Shown: one piece after another, positions 1 to 8,047 of the stretch
Layout of the letters: every line of letters begins with the position of its first letter
Numbering within the stretch: position 1 is the stretch's first letter
Source: Peptoniphilus stercorisuis
Lineage (GTDB): Bacteria > Bacillota > Clostridia > Tissierellales > Peptoniphilaceae
DNA: 64,000 nucleotides
Assembly: GCF_017874395.1 (NCBI RefSeq)
Contig: NZ_JAGGLJ010000002.1
Location: forward strand, 91,703-155,702
Direction: 5' to 3'
Translations under genes and position numbers: made by a program
The notes under the pieces: model-generated
Databases searched by the model: none
What the model was told of the DNA's origin: nothing
What the model saw: only the letters and a program-made list of their open reading frames with translations

Positions 1-224
1 TTATTTTCAAAAATTTTTATATCATCTTTAATAGCATCTACAATTAAATTTTTATCTTTATTATTAATAATAATATCAGTTCTGTCTGGGATATTAGTAT
101 CAGATAAAATAATAGTATTTATATGATCTTGATCATTTTTTGCATCTGTTAAATTAATAATTTTTTCATAAAATATACAAGTTGCAAGAGGTCCCATACC
201 TCCAAGTATCCCTAATTTTTTCAT
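1..224 (-). CDS. Aspartate/glutamate racemase family protein (partial, runs off window)
   Basis: The first 74 codons of a minus-strand gene whose 3' end lies outside the window. It begins MKKLGILGGMGPLAT and has a downstream S-x-x-N-I-P-D-R-T stretch, both typical of the Asp/Glu racemase family, which interconverts L- and D-amino acids with a two-cysteine mechanism. The catalytic cysteines are not reached in the visible part. It starts 10 bases after the stop codon of the upstream dicarboxylate/amino-acid symporter, so the two are probably co-transcribed as an uptake-plus-racemisation pair. Exact substrate is not determinable from this fragment. Confidence 0.82.
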   Translation of the reverse strand, partial: MKKLGILGGMGPLATCIFYEKIINLTDAKNDQDHINTIILSDTNIPDRTDIIINNKDKNLIVDAIKDDIKIFEN

Positions 225-234
225 TGTATCACCA

Positions 235-1509
235 CTATTTAGACATATGTTTTGCTTTTTCTTGTGCTTTTATAGTTTCAAGAGTAATAGATCTGTCAAG
301 TTCTCCTTCACTATGAGCAACAATAACTGAACAAGCAAGATCTCCAACAACGTTTATTGATGTTCTTATCATATCAAATATTCTATCAACTCCAGCTACA
401 AGTGCAATTCCCTCAACAGGAAGTCCAACACCTTGTAGAACCATTGCAAGCATAATCATTCCAGAACCTGGAACACCAGCTGTACCAACAGAAGCAAGAG
501 TTGCAGTAAGTATTATAGTAAGTTGCTGAGAAATAGATAAATCAATACCATATACTTGAGCAATAAATAATGCACAAACTCCTTGATATATTGCAGTACC
601 GTCCATATTAATTGTAGCACCTAAAGGTAGTACGAAACTTGCTATTGGCTTTGAAACACCAAGTTTATTTTCAGCAGCTTCCATAGATACTGGAAGTGTA
701 CCTGAAGATGATGATGTTGTAAATGCAAATAGCCAAGGTCCAAAAGCACCTTTAAAGAATTGTTTTACATTCATTTTGCCTAGTAGTTTAACAGTTGGTG
801 CATATACTAATACAACATGAAGTGCACAAGCTAAATATACAGCAAGTATTGCCTTAGACAATGGAAGTAATACTTGTGGTCCATTATTTGCAATAACAGG
901 TGTCATAAGTCCAAATACTCCAATAGGAGCAAGTTTCATAATAGCATTAGTTATTTTGTACATTGCTTCAGCAATTCCATTAAAGAAATTTAAAACTGGT
1001 TTTCCTAAATCTCCAACAGCTAAAAGTCCAGCGCCTAGAATAAGTGCAAATACAATAATTTGAAGCATTTCTCCTTCAACAATTGATTTTAATGGATTAG
1101 ATGGAACTATACCAACTAATGTATCAATAAATTTAGGAGCTTCTTTAGCTTCATAGGCAATATCCTCAATTGGAATAGTAAATCCTGCACCAACATTAAG
1201 AACATTTGCTACAACAAGTCCTATTATAAGGGCAATAGAAGTTGTAAATAAAAAATATACAAAGGTTTTTAATCCGATTTTACCTATTTTAGCAGCATCA
1301 TCAAGATCTGCAACTCCAACTAATAATGAGGAGAAAACTAATGGAACAATAATAAGTTTAATTAAATTTAAAAATATAGTTCCAAAGGGTTTAATAAAAT
1401 TATCAGCAATCTCAGGATTATTTTGTAGTAGAAGTCCAACAATAACTCCAAGGGCTAGTCCAATTAATATTTGAATTGGGAGCGACATTCTTTTTTTCTC
1501 AGTATTCAT
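235..1509 (-). CDS. Dicarboxylate/amino acid:cation symporter (DAACS/GltP family)
   Basis: 424-residue polytopic membrane transporter that would import glutamate, aspartate or C4-dicarboxylates with Na+ or H+. Family hallmarks are visible: the serine-rich re-entrant loop TTSSSSGTLP (roughly residues 265-275), then the NMDGTA motif of TM7 and the GVPGSG(M) motif of the second hairpin. The open frame extends 14 codons further upstream, but the ATG at 1509 is preceded by an AGGAAGG ribosome-binding site and gives the usual MNTEKKRMSLPIQILIG start, so I use it. The racemase gene follows immediately in the same direction. Length is normal for the family. Confidence 0.93.
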   Translation of the reverse strand: MNTEKKRMSLPIQILIGLALGVIVGLLLQNNPEIADNFIKPFGTIFLNLIKLIIVPLVFSSLLVGVADLDDAAKIGKIGLKTFVYFLFTTSIALIIGLVVANVLNVGAGFTIPIEDIAYEAKEAPKFIDTLVGIVPSNPLKSIVEGEMLQIIVFALILGAGLLAVGDLGKPVLNFFNGIAEAMYKITNAIMKLAPIGVFGLMTPVIANNGPQVLLPLSKAILAVYLACALHVVLVYAPTVKLLGKMNVKQFFKGAFGPWLFAFTTSSSSGTLPVSMEAAENKLGVSKPIASFVLPLGATINMDGTAIYQGVCALFIAQVYGIDLSISQQLTIILTATLASVGTAGVPGSGMIMLAMVLQGVGLPVEGIALVAGVDRIFDMIRTSINVVGDLACSVIVAHSEGELDRSITLETIKAQEKAKHMSK

Positions 1510-1704
1510 AAAAAACCTTCCTTTCTTTTTTAAAATAATTTGAATATTCAATTGTAGAATTCATACTAATCAAACTTTATAATAGAGTTTGTCTATATAG
1601 AGTATAGATAATATGAATAATTTAATTACATTATAGCATATATAAACTATAAAATATACTTTGATAAAGCATTATAAAATAAAAACAATAATATTATTTT
1701 GCTA

Positions 1705-1713
1705 TGTTATAAT
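1705..1713 (+). promoter_or_regulatory. Extended -10 promoter for the DsbA-like gene
   Basis: TGTTATAAT is an extended -10 box (TGnTATAAT) with no clear -35. Transcription would start near 1720, after the upstream in-frame ATG at 1699. This supports the downstream start at 1738, which has an AGGAGGGG ribosome-binding site. Confidence 0.55.
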
Positions 1714-1737
1714 TTTATTAATAATAGGAGGGGTTTT

Positions 1738-2580
1738 ATGATTATAAAAATTTATTCTGATGCAGTTTGTCCTTGGTCTTATGGTGAAGAAAAGGTTTTA
1801 AGGGCAATAGATTATATATATTATGGAAAAATTAAATTTAGAAATATTATGGGGGGACTTTTTTCTGATTATAGAGATTTACTTCCTATAAATATGAAAG
1901 ATCAAGATTCAGAGGAAATGGCAAATAAAATATTATATGAAATGTGGCTTACAGGATATAATTTTCATAATATGCCAATAAATAAAGAATATCCTAAATT
2001 ATTATCTCCAATAAAAGATTCCATATATCCAATAGATATAGCTTTTGTAGCAGCAAGACTTACTAATGAAGAGCTAGCTAATAAATATTTAAGAGCCTTA
2101 AGAGAAGCTACAATTTTAGAAGGAAGAAATACTATGAAATCTGATGTTCAAATAGAAATAGCTAAAGAAGTTGGATTAGATGAAAAAGAGTATATTAATA
2201 ATTTAGAGAATTTTGCAAGAGATGAGTTTTTAGAAGATAGAATGGATAGTTTTGATCATAGATTTACACTTTTTCCAAATTTTGTATATATAAATAAAGA
2301 AGGTAAAGAAAAAATCCTTAAAGGATATCAAAAACTAGAGGATTTAATTGAATTTATAGATGAGAATTCTAATAATTCTTTTAAGAAGAGAGAAATTAAA
2401 TTAAGTGAATTAGAAATTTTAGAATTTATTAAAGAATATAAAAAAGTTTTTGATGCAGAAATATATCAAATATTTAAAGATAAGAAAAAAGTAAATGAAA
2501 TTTTAGAAGATTTAGTTAAAAGTAAAAAAATAGAAAAAAATTTAATTGGAACTGGAATTGAATTTAAAATTATAAAATAG
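1738..2580 (+). CDS. DsbA-like thioredoxin-fold protein with CPWS in place of CXXC
   Basis: 280-residue cytoplasmic protein; no signal peptide. The N-terminus IKIYSDAVCPWSYGEE has the DsbA/FrnE/2-hydroxychromene-carboxylate-isomerase type opening. A helical insert follows, and the thioredoxin fold closes with LFPNFVYINKEGKEKILKGY (cis-Pro region near residues 178-198). The active-site position reads CPWS, so only one cysteine of the usual CXXC pair is present. A classical dithiol oxidase role is therefore unlikely; a monothiol reductase, isomerase or SpxH-like adaptor role is possible. The last ~65 residues (KLSELEILEFIKEY onward) look like a small helical or winged-helix extension. Transcribed alone from an extended -10 promoter. 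Confidence 0.7.
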   Translation: MIIKIYSDAVCPWSYGEEKVLRAIDYIYYGKIKFRNIMGGLFSDYRDLLPINMKDQDSEEMANKILYEMWLTGYNFHNMPINKEYPKLLSPIKDSIYPIDIAFVAARLTNEELANKYLRALREATILEGRNTMKSDVQIEIAKEVGLDEKEYINNLENFARDEFLEDRMDSFDHRFTLFPNFVYINKEGKEKILKGYQKLEDLIEFIDENSNNSFKKREIKLSELEILEFIKEYKKVFDAEIYQIFKDKKKVNEILEDLVKSKKIEKNLIGTGIEFKIIK

Positions 2581-2632
2581 AAATATCAGCTAAAAATAGC
2601 ATTTTTATATTAAAACTCCACTATGAATTTTA

Positions 2633-2651
2633 TTAATTTGGGTAGAAATAG
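2633..2651 (+). repeat. 19-bp direct repeat, copy 1
   Basis: TTAATTTGGGTAGAAATAG occurs here and identically at 5986-6004 on the same strand. Copy 1 lies 18 bases before the start of the exported-protein gene and just upstream of its ribosome-binding site. Confidence 0.6.
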
Positions 2652-2669
2652 AACATAGGGAGGGTTAAT

Positions 2670-3536
2670 ATGAAAAACAAAATTAAAAATTTACTTCTTA
2701 TAGTAGTAATAATAGCAATACTTCCAAGTTTTAAGTTTATTTCTAGTCCAAATATTTATCTAAATAGTAGTGAAATAAAAGATAAAAATGAAATTATAGT
2801 AGATAATAATCAAGTAATGATTTCTAAGGAGCTTTTGTCGAATATCTGGAAACTGAATAATAAGTTTTATAATAATCAAATATCTTTTAGTGAAGATAAT
2901 GAAGAATATTATAGTGGAATAGATTTTACATTAGATGATAATTTTATATGGTTTGTAGAAATTGCATCATATACTAAAAATCCTCCAAGAAGAATAAATA
3001 ATAAAATTTATTTTCCAATTGAAATAGTAGAAGAACAAAATAAGGAATTTAATTTATTAAAAGATTATAAAAATAATTCAATTAATATATATTATAAACA
3101 AGAAGAGAATATGCCAAAATCTTTTGCAAAATATGAAGATGCTAAGATAAGTAGTGATTTAGAAAATTATTTTTATATTAAAAGATTAAATAATTATTTG
3201 TCTAATTCAATTGATGCTATGAATTATATTTTTTATAATATGAAAAATAGTGAGGATATATATACTATAGTTTTAAGTCTTTCAGATGCTGCTAAGACAA
3301 TTGAACATAATAAGTATGAAATAGACAGTTTAAATGCAGATTTTAAGTATGGTGAAGATATTAATAAATGGAAATATATATCAAAGGATATTGTAGAAAT
3401 TATAGATAGTGAATTTTATCCTTTCTTTGATAGTAATAATTTAGATTTGGAAAAATTAGAAAATTTAATTTTTAGATTAAATGAAAAAAATAAAGAACTT
3501 AATAAAGAGTTTAAGTTAATTGAAAGTAAAATTTAA
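2670..3536 (+). CDS. Uncharacterised exported or membrane-anchored protein
   Basis: 288 residues with an N-terminal signal/anchor (KNLLLIVVIIAILPSF, residues 7-22) and an otherwise hydrophilic body rich in Asn, Lys and Glu. The block NNQVMISKELLSNIW followed later by NNKIYFPIEIVEE resembles, weakly, the pattern of copper-amine-oxidase N-terminal-like (stalk) domains common in clostridial exported proteins. The C-terminal half is helical and contains no motif I recognise. GGGAGGG precedes the ATG. The gene stands alone between the DsbA-like gene and a convergent oxidoreductase. I do not know its function. Confidence 0.7.
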   Translation: MKNKIKNLLLIVVIIAILPSFKFISSPNIYLNSSEIKDKNEIIVDNNQVMISKELLSNIWKLNNKFYNNQISFSEDNEEYYSGIDFTLDDNFIWFVEIASYTKNPPRRINNKIYFPIEIVEEQNKEFNLLKDYKNNSINIYYKQEENMPKSFAKYEDAKISSDLENYFYIKRLNNYLSNSIDAMNYIFYNMKNSEDIYTIVLSLSDAAKTIEHNKYEIDSLNADFKYGEDINKWKYISKDIVEIIDSEFYPFFDSNNLDLEKLENLIFRLNEKNKELNKEFKLIESKI

Positions 3537-3553
3537 TATATTTAGAAATTAAT

Positions 3554-3587
3554 AAAAGGACAAAGTTTTAAATAACTTTGTCCTTTT
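3554..3587. terminator. Bidirectional terminator between convergent genes
   Basis: Perfect 14-bp stem (AAAAGGACAAAGTT and its complement) with a 6-base loop. It is flanked by A's on one side and T's on the other, so it can end transcription from both the exported-protein gene and the minus-strand oxidoreductase. Confidence 0.85.
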
Positions 3588-3599
3588 TAATTACTTTAA

Positions 3600-5903
3600 T
3601 TACATTTTTCTAATATATTTATCAATACTTTCAGCTGCTGTTTTTCCAGCACCCATAGCAAGTATTACTGTTGCAGCACCTGTTACAGCATCTCCACCAG
3701 CAAATACGCCTTCTCTAGTAGTAGCACCATTTTCATCAGCTACTAAGCATCCCCATTTATTTATATCAAGTCCCTTTGTAGTATGAGAGATAAGTGGGTT
3801 AGGACTAGTTCCAAGAGCCATTATAACTGTTTCAAATTCCTCAACAAATTCAGAACCTTCAATCTTAACTGGTCTTCTTCTTCCTGATGCATCAGGTTCT
3901 CCAAGTTCATTTCTAACACAAGTTAGAGATTTTACCCAGCCATCTTCTGTTCCTGTAATTTCAATTGGAGCAGTTAGCATTTCAAATTTAATTCCTTCTT
4001 CTTTTGCATGATGAACTTCTTCAAGTCTTGCAGGAAGTTCTGTTTCTGTTCTTCTATATACAATAGAAACATCAGAGCCTAGTCTTTTAGCAACTCTTGC
4101 AGCATCCATTGCAACATTTCCTCCACCAATTACAGCAACTTTTTTGCCTACATTAATTGGAGTGTCATAGTCTTCTTCAAAGGATCTCATAAGATTATTT
4201 CTAGTTAAAAATTCATTTGCAGAGTAAACTCCATTTAGATTTTCTCCAGGAATATTCATAAATGTAGGAAGACCTGCACCTGAACCTATAAATACAGCTT
4301 CAAAACCTTGATCCATTATTTCTTCAACTGTAATAGTTCTTCCTATAATAACATCATTTTCAATTTCTACTCCAAGATTAAGTAGATTTTGAACTTCTGA
4401 TTCAACTACATCATCGGGAAGTCTAAATTCTGGAATACCATATACTAAAACACCACCAGCTTGGTGAAGTGCTTCAAATATTTTAACTGAATATCCCATT
4501 TTAGCAAGTTCTCCAGCACAAGTAAGTCCTGCTGGACCTGCTCCTATAATTGCAACTTTATGTCCATTAAGTCTTGGCTTTTCAGATAATACTATATTAT
4601 GCTCTCTTGAGTAATCTGCTGAAAATCTTTCAAGTTTACCAATAGAAACAGCATCTCCTTTATTTAGTAAAACACATTTTGCTTCACATTGGCTTTCTTG
4701 AGGACAAACTCTACCACAAACAGCAGGAAGAGCAGTATATAGAGATAATACTTTTGCAGATTGTTCAAAGTTTCCATTTGCAATTTCTTTAATAAATCCA
4801 GGAATATCTATAGAAACAGGACACCCCTTAACACATTGAGGATTTTTACAGTTTAAACATCTTGAAGCTTCAATAACTGCTTCTTGAGCTGTGTATCCAT
4901 AGGAAACTTCCTTAAAGTTTTTATTTCTAACATCTGGATCTTGTTCAGCAACTGGGATTTTTTTAAATCTATCTTTTGCTTTTATGATTTTAACATCATC
5001 TACATGTCTTTCTTCTTCAATATCTCTATGTTGTTTTTCAATAGCTTTATCAAAAGTACATACATGATCTTTTACAGATTTTTCTTCTTTTTTGTCTTTA
5101 TATTGTCTTTGTCTTTTCATAGCTGAATCAAAATCTACAAGATGTCCATCAAATTCAGGTCCATCAACGCAGGCAAATTTTGTAACTCCACCAATATTTA
5201 CACGACAAGCTCCGCACATTCCAGTACCATCAACCATTATAGGGTTAAGAGAAACTGTAGTAGGAAGATCGTATTTTTTTGTAGTAAGACATACAAATTT
5301 CATCATAATCATAGGTCCAATAGATACACATTGATCATAATGTTTATTTTCATTTTCAATTAAATCTACTATTTTATCAGTAACCATTCCCTTAAATCCG
5401 TAGCTGCCATCATCAGTAGCTATGTAAAGATTTTTAGAAACAGACTTTAATTTATCTTCAAGTATTACAAAGTCCTTAGATTTAGCACCTAGTATTACAT
5501 CAACATCTATTCCATGTTCAAAAAACCATTTAGCTTGAGGATATACAGGAGCTGTTCCTACACCACCAGCAACAAAAAGAATTTTCTTCTTTTTAAGCTC
5601 TTCAATATCTTCATCTAAAAATTCAGAAGGTCTTCCTAGAGGACCAACGAAATCTCTAAAATATTCTCCCTCTTCAAAACTACAAAGTTTTTCAGTAGAA
5701 CCACCAGCTGCTTGGACTACAATTTGAACAGTTCCTTTTTTTTCATCAAAATCACAAATTGTAAGTGGAATTCTTTCTGAGTATTTATCAGCAATTACAA
5801 TTATAAATTGACCAGGTTTTGCAGAAGCTGCAATTCTTGGAGCATAAACATCCATTAAATAAATGTTTTTTGCCAATTCTTCTTTTTTTACAATCTTATA
5901 CAT
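3600..5903 (-). CDS. Fused NfnA-NfnB: ferredoxin-NADP+ oxidoreductase / glutamate-synthase-like flavoprotein
   Basis: 767 residues joining two proteins that are usually separate. Residues 1-~275 match the DHODH electron-transfer/NfnA type. They contain an FAD-binding RIPLTICDFD, an NAD-binding FVAGGVGTAPVYPQ, and a [2Fe-2S] cluster region with CGACRV and a later FACVDGP. Residues ~330-767 match NfnB or the glutamate-synthase small subunit. They contain [4Fe-4S] cysteine runs CLNCKNPQCVKGC and CGRVCPQESQCEAKC, an FAD site VAIIGAGPAGLTCAGELA, an NADP site VAVIGGGNVAMDAARVA, and a terminal AGGDAVTGAATVILAMGAGK. The likely role is electron bifurcation between NADH, ferredoxin and NADPH in anaerobic metabolism. 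Glutamate synthase activity is unlikely because no large subunit is nearby. Confidence 0.9.
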   Translation of the reverse strand: MYKIVKKEELAKNIYLMDVYAPRIAASAKPGQFIIVIADKYSERIPLTICDFDEKKGTVQIVVQAAGGSTEKLCSFEEGEYFRDFVGPLGRPSEFLDEDIEELKKKKILFVAGGVGTAPVYPQAKWFFEHGIDVDVILGAKSKDFVILEDKLKSVSKNLYIATDDGSYGFKGMVTDKIVDLIENENKHYDQCVSIGPMIMMKFVCLTTKKYDLPTTVSLNPIMVDGTGMCGACRVNIGGVTKFACVDGPEFDGHLVDFDSAMKRQRQYKDKKEEKSVKDHVCTFDKAIEKQHRDIEEERHVDDVKIIKAKDRFKKIPVAEQDPDVRNKNFKEVSYGYTAQEAVIEASRCLNCKNPQCVKGCPVSIDIPGFIKEIANGNFEQSAKVLSLYTALPAVCGRVCPQESQCEAKCVLLNKGDAVSIGKLERFSADYSREHNIVLSEKPRLNGHKVAIIGAGPAGLTCAGELAKMGYSVKIFEALHQAGGVLVYGIPEFRLPDDVVESEVQNLLNLGVEIENDVIIGRTITVEEIMDQGFEAVFIGSGAGLPTFMNIPGENLNGVYSANEFLTRNNLMRSFEEDYDTPINVGKKVAVIGGGNVAMDAARVAKRLGSDVSIVYRRTETELPARLEEVHHAKEEGIKFEMLTAPIEITGTEDGWVKSLTCVRNELGEPDASGRRRPVKIEGSEFVEEFETVIMALGTSPNPLISHTTKGLDINKWGCLVADENGATTREGVFAGGDAVTGAATVILAMGAGKTAAESIDKYIRKM

Positions 5904-5985
5904 TTAATCATCTCCATTTATAAATATTTCTATAAATTATTTACTATAATCAATAAAATAATTATATCACAATATGATTGTTTTT

Positions 5986-6004
5986 TTAATTTGGGTAGAA
6001 ATAG
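5986..6004 (+). repeat. 19-bp direct repeat, copy 2
   Basis: Identical to 2633-2651 (TTAATTTGGGTAGAAATAG). Here it sits in the divergent intergenic region, about 118 bases before the DUF697-like gene. The only other thing seen in 5904-6121 is AT-rich sequence with a weak ribosome-binding site (AAGAGG) before 6122. Confidence 0.6.
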
Positions 6005-6121
6005 TAAAAGAATTTTAAAATGTAAGACTGTATTTAATTAACTTGTAGAGGATTTTTAAAATTTAGGTGAAAATAATCATATATAAGTTGAATTTGGTAC
6101 AATTAAAGAAAAGAGGTCATT

Positions 6122-6511
6122 ATGGATAATGTAAACTTTAGCGAAATAGAAAAATCAAAATGTAATAAGATAATTCATGGAGCAACTTTAGCAGTTACTG
6201 CTATATCAGGAGGTCTTGCTCAAATTCCTGGAAGTGATGCAGCAGTTATTGCTCCTATTCAAATTGGTATGATTGTATCTCTTGCAAGTGTATTTAATAT
6301 AAATTTAACTAAATCATCAGCAGGAGCTGTTCTTGCAAATAAAATTGCAGAATATATTGGTAGAGCAGCAATAAAGACAACTCTTAGATTTATACCAGGA
6401 GCAGGAAATATTGCAAATGCAGTAATATCTGCATCTATTACAGAAAAAATGGGCTGGTCAATTGCAAAAGATTTTAAAAATCAAAGTATATTAGAAGAAA
6501 AAAGAGACTAA
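6122..6511 (+). CDS. Small DUF697-like membrane protein
   Basis: 129 residues. The core GGLAQIPGSDAAVIAPIQIGMIVSLASVF (residues ~29-58) has the alternating Pro/Gly and hydrophobic pattern of the DUF697 domain, usually fused behind a GTPase domain. A second hydrophobic stretch, LRFIPGAGNIANAVISAS, follows. Here the domain stands alone, with no P-loop. Such proteins are thought to insert into the membrane; the function is unknown. A rho-independent terminator overlaps the stop codon, so it is probably monocistronic. Confidence 0.72.
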   Translation: MDNVNFSEIEKSKCNKIIHGATLAVTAISGGLAQIPGSDAAVIAPIQIGMIVSLASVFNINLTKSSAGAVLANKIAEYIGRAAIKTTLRFIPGAGNIANAVISASITEKMGWSIAKDFKNQSILEEKRD

Positions 6512-6523
6512 ATAGTCTCTTTT
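6500..6523 (+). terminator. Terminator overlapping the DUF697-like gene's stop codon
   Basis: 10-bp stem AAAAGAGACT / AGTCTCTTTT with a four-base loop, ending in T's. Confidence 0.8.
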
Positions 6524-6540
6524 TAAATTTGTGATTAAAT

Positions 6541-6972
6541 TTAGTTTTTATTCCAAATTAATTTATATTCATACTCATTATTTTCATCATCAAAGTTTTT
6601 TTCAGATATTATAAATTGATTTTTTATATAAAAATTCATTGCCTTATTATTTTTTTCATAGACATTAAGATATAGTTTATCTTTTTTATCTTTAGCATAG
6701 TCTAGGAGATTTTTGCCAATGCCTTTATTTCTAAATTCTTTATCAATAAATATACCTGCAATATAGTTTTCGCTTAGTCCAATAAAACCAAGAATTTTAT
6801 TATTTTCTTCATATATATAAATCTCAGATTCTTTAATCATAGACTTAACTAAATCAAAATTATTAATCCAGTAATTTTTATCAACAAAATTATGGGCTTC
6901 AATATTTGATTTAAGCCATATATCCATAATATTATCTAAGTTTTTTTCTTTATTAAAATATTTTATATTCAT
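6541..6972 (-). CDS. GNAT family N-acetyltransferase (YjaB-like)
   Basis: 143 residues. The acetyl-CoA binding motif A is clear as IDKEFRNKGIGKNLLDYAK (R-x-x-G-x-G, residues ~76-94), followed by LYLNVYEKNNKAMNFYIKNQF, the usual GNAT beta5-alpha4 region. The opening, with IWLKSNIEAHNFV, resembles the YjaB/YiaC subgroup. The substrate cannot be told from sequence. It is convergent with the DUF697-like gene and separated from the proB operon by about 280 bases of AT-rich spacer. Confidence 0.88.
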   Translation of the reverse strand: MNIKYFNKEKNLDNIMDIWLKSNIEAHNFVDKNYWINNFDLVKSMIKESEIYIYEENNKILGFIGLSENYIAGIFIDKEFRNKGIGKNLLDYAKDKKDKLYLNVYEKNNKAMNFYIKNQFIISEKNFDDENNEYEYKLIWNKN

Positions 6973-7157
6973 TATTTAATTTCCTTTTAATTATTATATT
7001 AAATTTATCTTACTAATTTTCCAGTATAGAAATGTTTAGAAATTATTTTATTATCAAAAAGTTCACTCCTTTTAATTTGATTTCTTAAATAAGGCTAACA
7101 TATTAAATATTTGAAATCAATAATATTATTTTTTAGTACATTAATTTGTTAAAAGTA

Positions 7158-7166
7158 TGGTATAAT
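7158..7166 (+). promoter_or_regulatory. Extended -10 promoter of the proB-proA-thrC-thrB operon
   Basis: TGGTATAAT at the 3' end of the 280-base gap between the acetyltransferase and proB. The predicted ~80-base leader contains an A/T-rich inverted repeat (AGAAATTTT ... AAAATTTCT, ~7170-7202) and a small AGTC/GACT hairpin just before the AAGGAG ribosome-binding site. I see no T-box or known riboswitch consensus in it. Confidence 0.5.
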
Positions 7167-7252
7167 ATGAGAAATTTTCAAGCTTTATTGAAAAAAATTT
7201 CTACATATAGTATATTTTTATCTATAGTCTTTTAGACTTAAAGGAGATTTAA

Positions 7253-8047
7253 ATGAGAGAATTTACAAGAGAACTAAAAAAAGTAGTAATAAAAGTGGGA
7301 TCGTCTTCAATAACCCATGATCATGGGGTTATAAATTTACAAAAAATAGATGAACTTGCTTGGGAATTATCAAATCTAAAAAATCATGGAATAGATGTAA
7401 TATTAGTTTCATCAGGAGCTATTGCAGCTGGTGCAAAAAGACTTAATCTAGAAGAAAGACCAAGAGATACAGTTGGAAAGCAAGCTGCATCTGCAGTGGG
7501 ACAAGTTGCACTTATGAACACATATAATAGAGCATTTAATGAGTATAATTATCAAGCTGCACAAATACTTGTAACAAAACACATTGAAACAGATATGACA
7601 ATGAGAGAAAATTCAAAAAATACTTTATGTCAACTTTTATCAATGGATGTAATACCAATAGTAAATGAAAATGATACTATTTCTACATTTGAAATTGAAT
7701 TTGGTGATAATGATACTTTGTCTGCTGTTGTTTCTAGAATTATAGATGCAGATCTTTTAATATTATTATCTGATATAGATGGATTATATAATGATGATCC
7801 AAATAAAAATAAAGATGCACATCTTATAAAAGAAGTAAATGAAATAAATGATGAACTTCGTGCAATGGCAAAGGGATCTAATTCTGCTGTTGGAACTGGT
7901 GGAATGGCTACAAAAATAAATGCTGCAACTCTTTGTATGGAAAAAGATATAGATGTTGTAATAGCTAATTCAGAAGATATGAAAATAATTAGAAAAATTG
8001 TAGGTGGTGAAGAAGTTGGAACAATCTTTAAGAAAAAATCTAATTGA
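7253..8047 (+). CDS. proB: Glutamate 5-kinase (short form, no PUA domain)
   Basis: 264 residues. It phosphorylates L-glutamate with ATP to gamma-glutamyl phosphate, the first step of proline synthesis. Amino-acid-kinase motifs are visible: VIKVGSSSIT (residues ~12-21), VSSGAIAAGAKRL, NENDTIS and the GTGGMATKINAA segment near residue 210. The protein ends directly after the kinase domain, lacking the C-terminal PUA domain of longer ProB proteins; this short architecture is common in Firmicutes. AAGGAG precedes the ATG. Its 3' end overlaps the likely start of proA, so translation is coupled. Confidence 0.95.
   Translation: MREFTRELKKVVIKVGSSSITHDHGVINLQKIDELAWELSNLKNHGIDVILVSSGAIAAGAKRLNLEERPRDTVGKQAASAVGQVALMNTYNRAFNEYNYQAAQILVTKHIETDMTMRENSKNTLCQLLSMDVIPIVNENDTISTFEIEFGDNDTLSAVVSRIIDADLLILLSDIDGLYNDDPNKNKDAHLIKEVNEINDELRAMAKGSNSAVGTGGMATKINAATLCMEKDIDVVIANSEDMKIIRKIVGGEEVGTIFKKKSN

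Noticed and set aside
4884..5363. Several plus-strand small frames opposite the Nfn fusion gene
   Set aside because: They lie entirely inside a well-supported gene on the other strand and have no ribosome-binding sites or family features.
7170..7252. Possible T-box or attenuator in the leader of the pro-thr operon
   Set aside because: Only short A/T hairpins; no T-box sequence, specifier or riboswitch consensus found.
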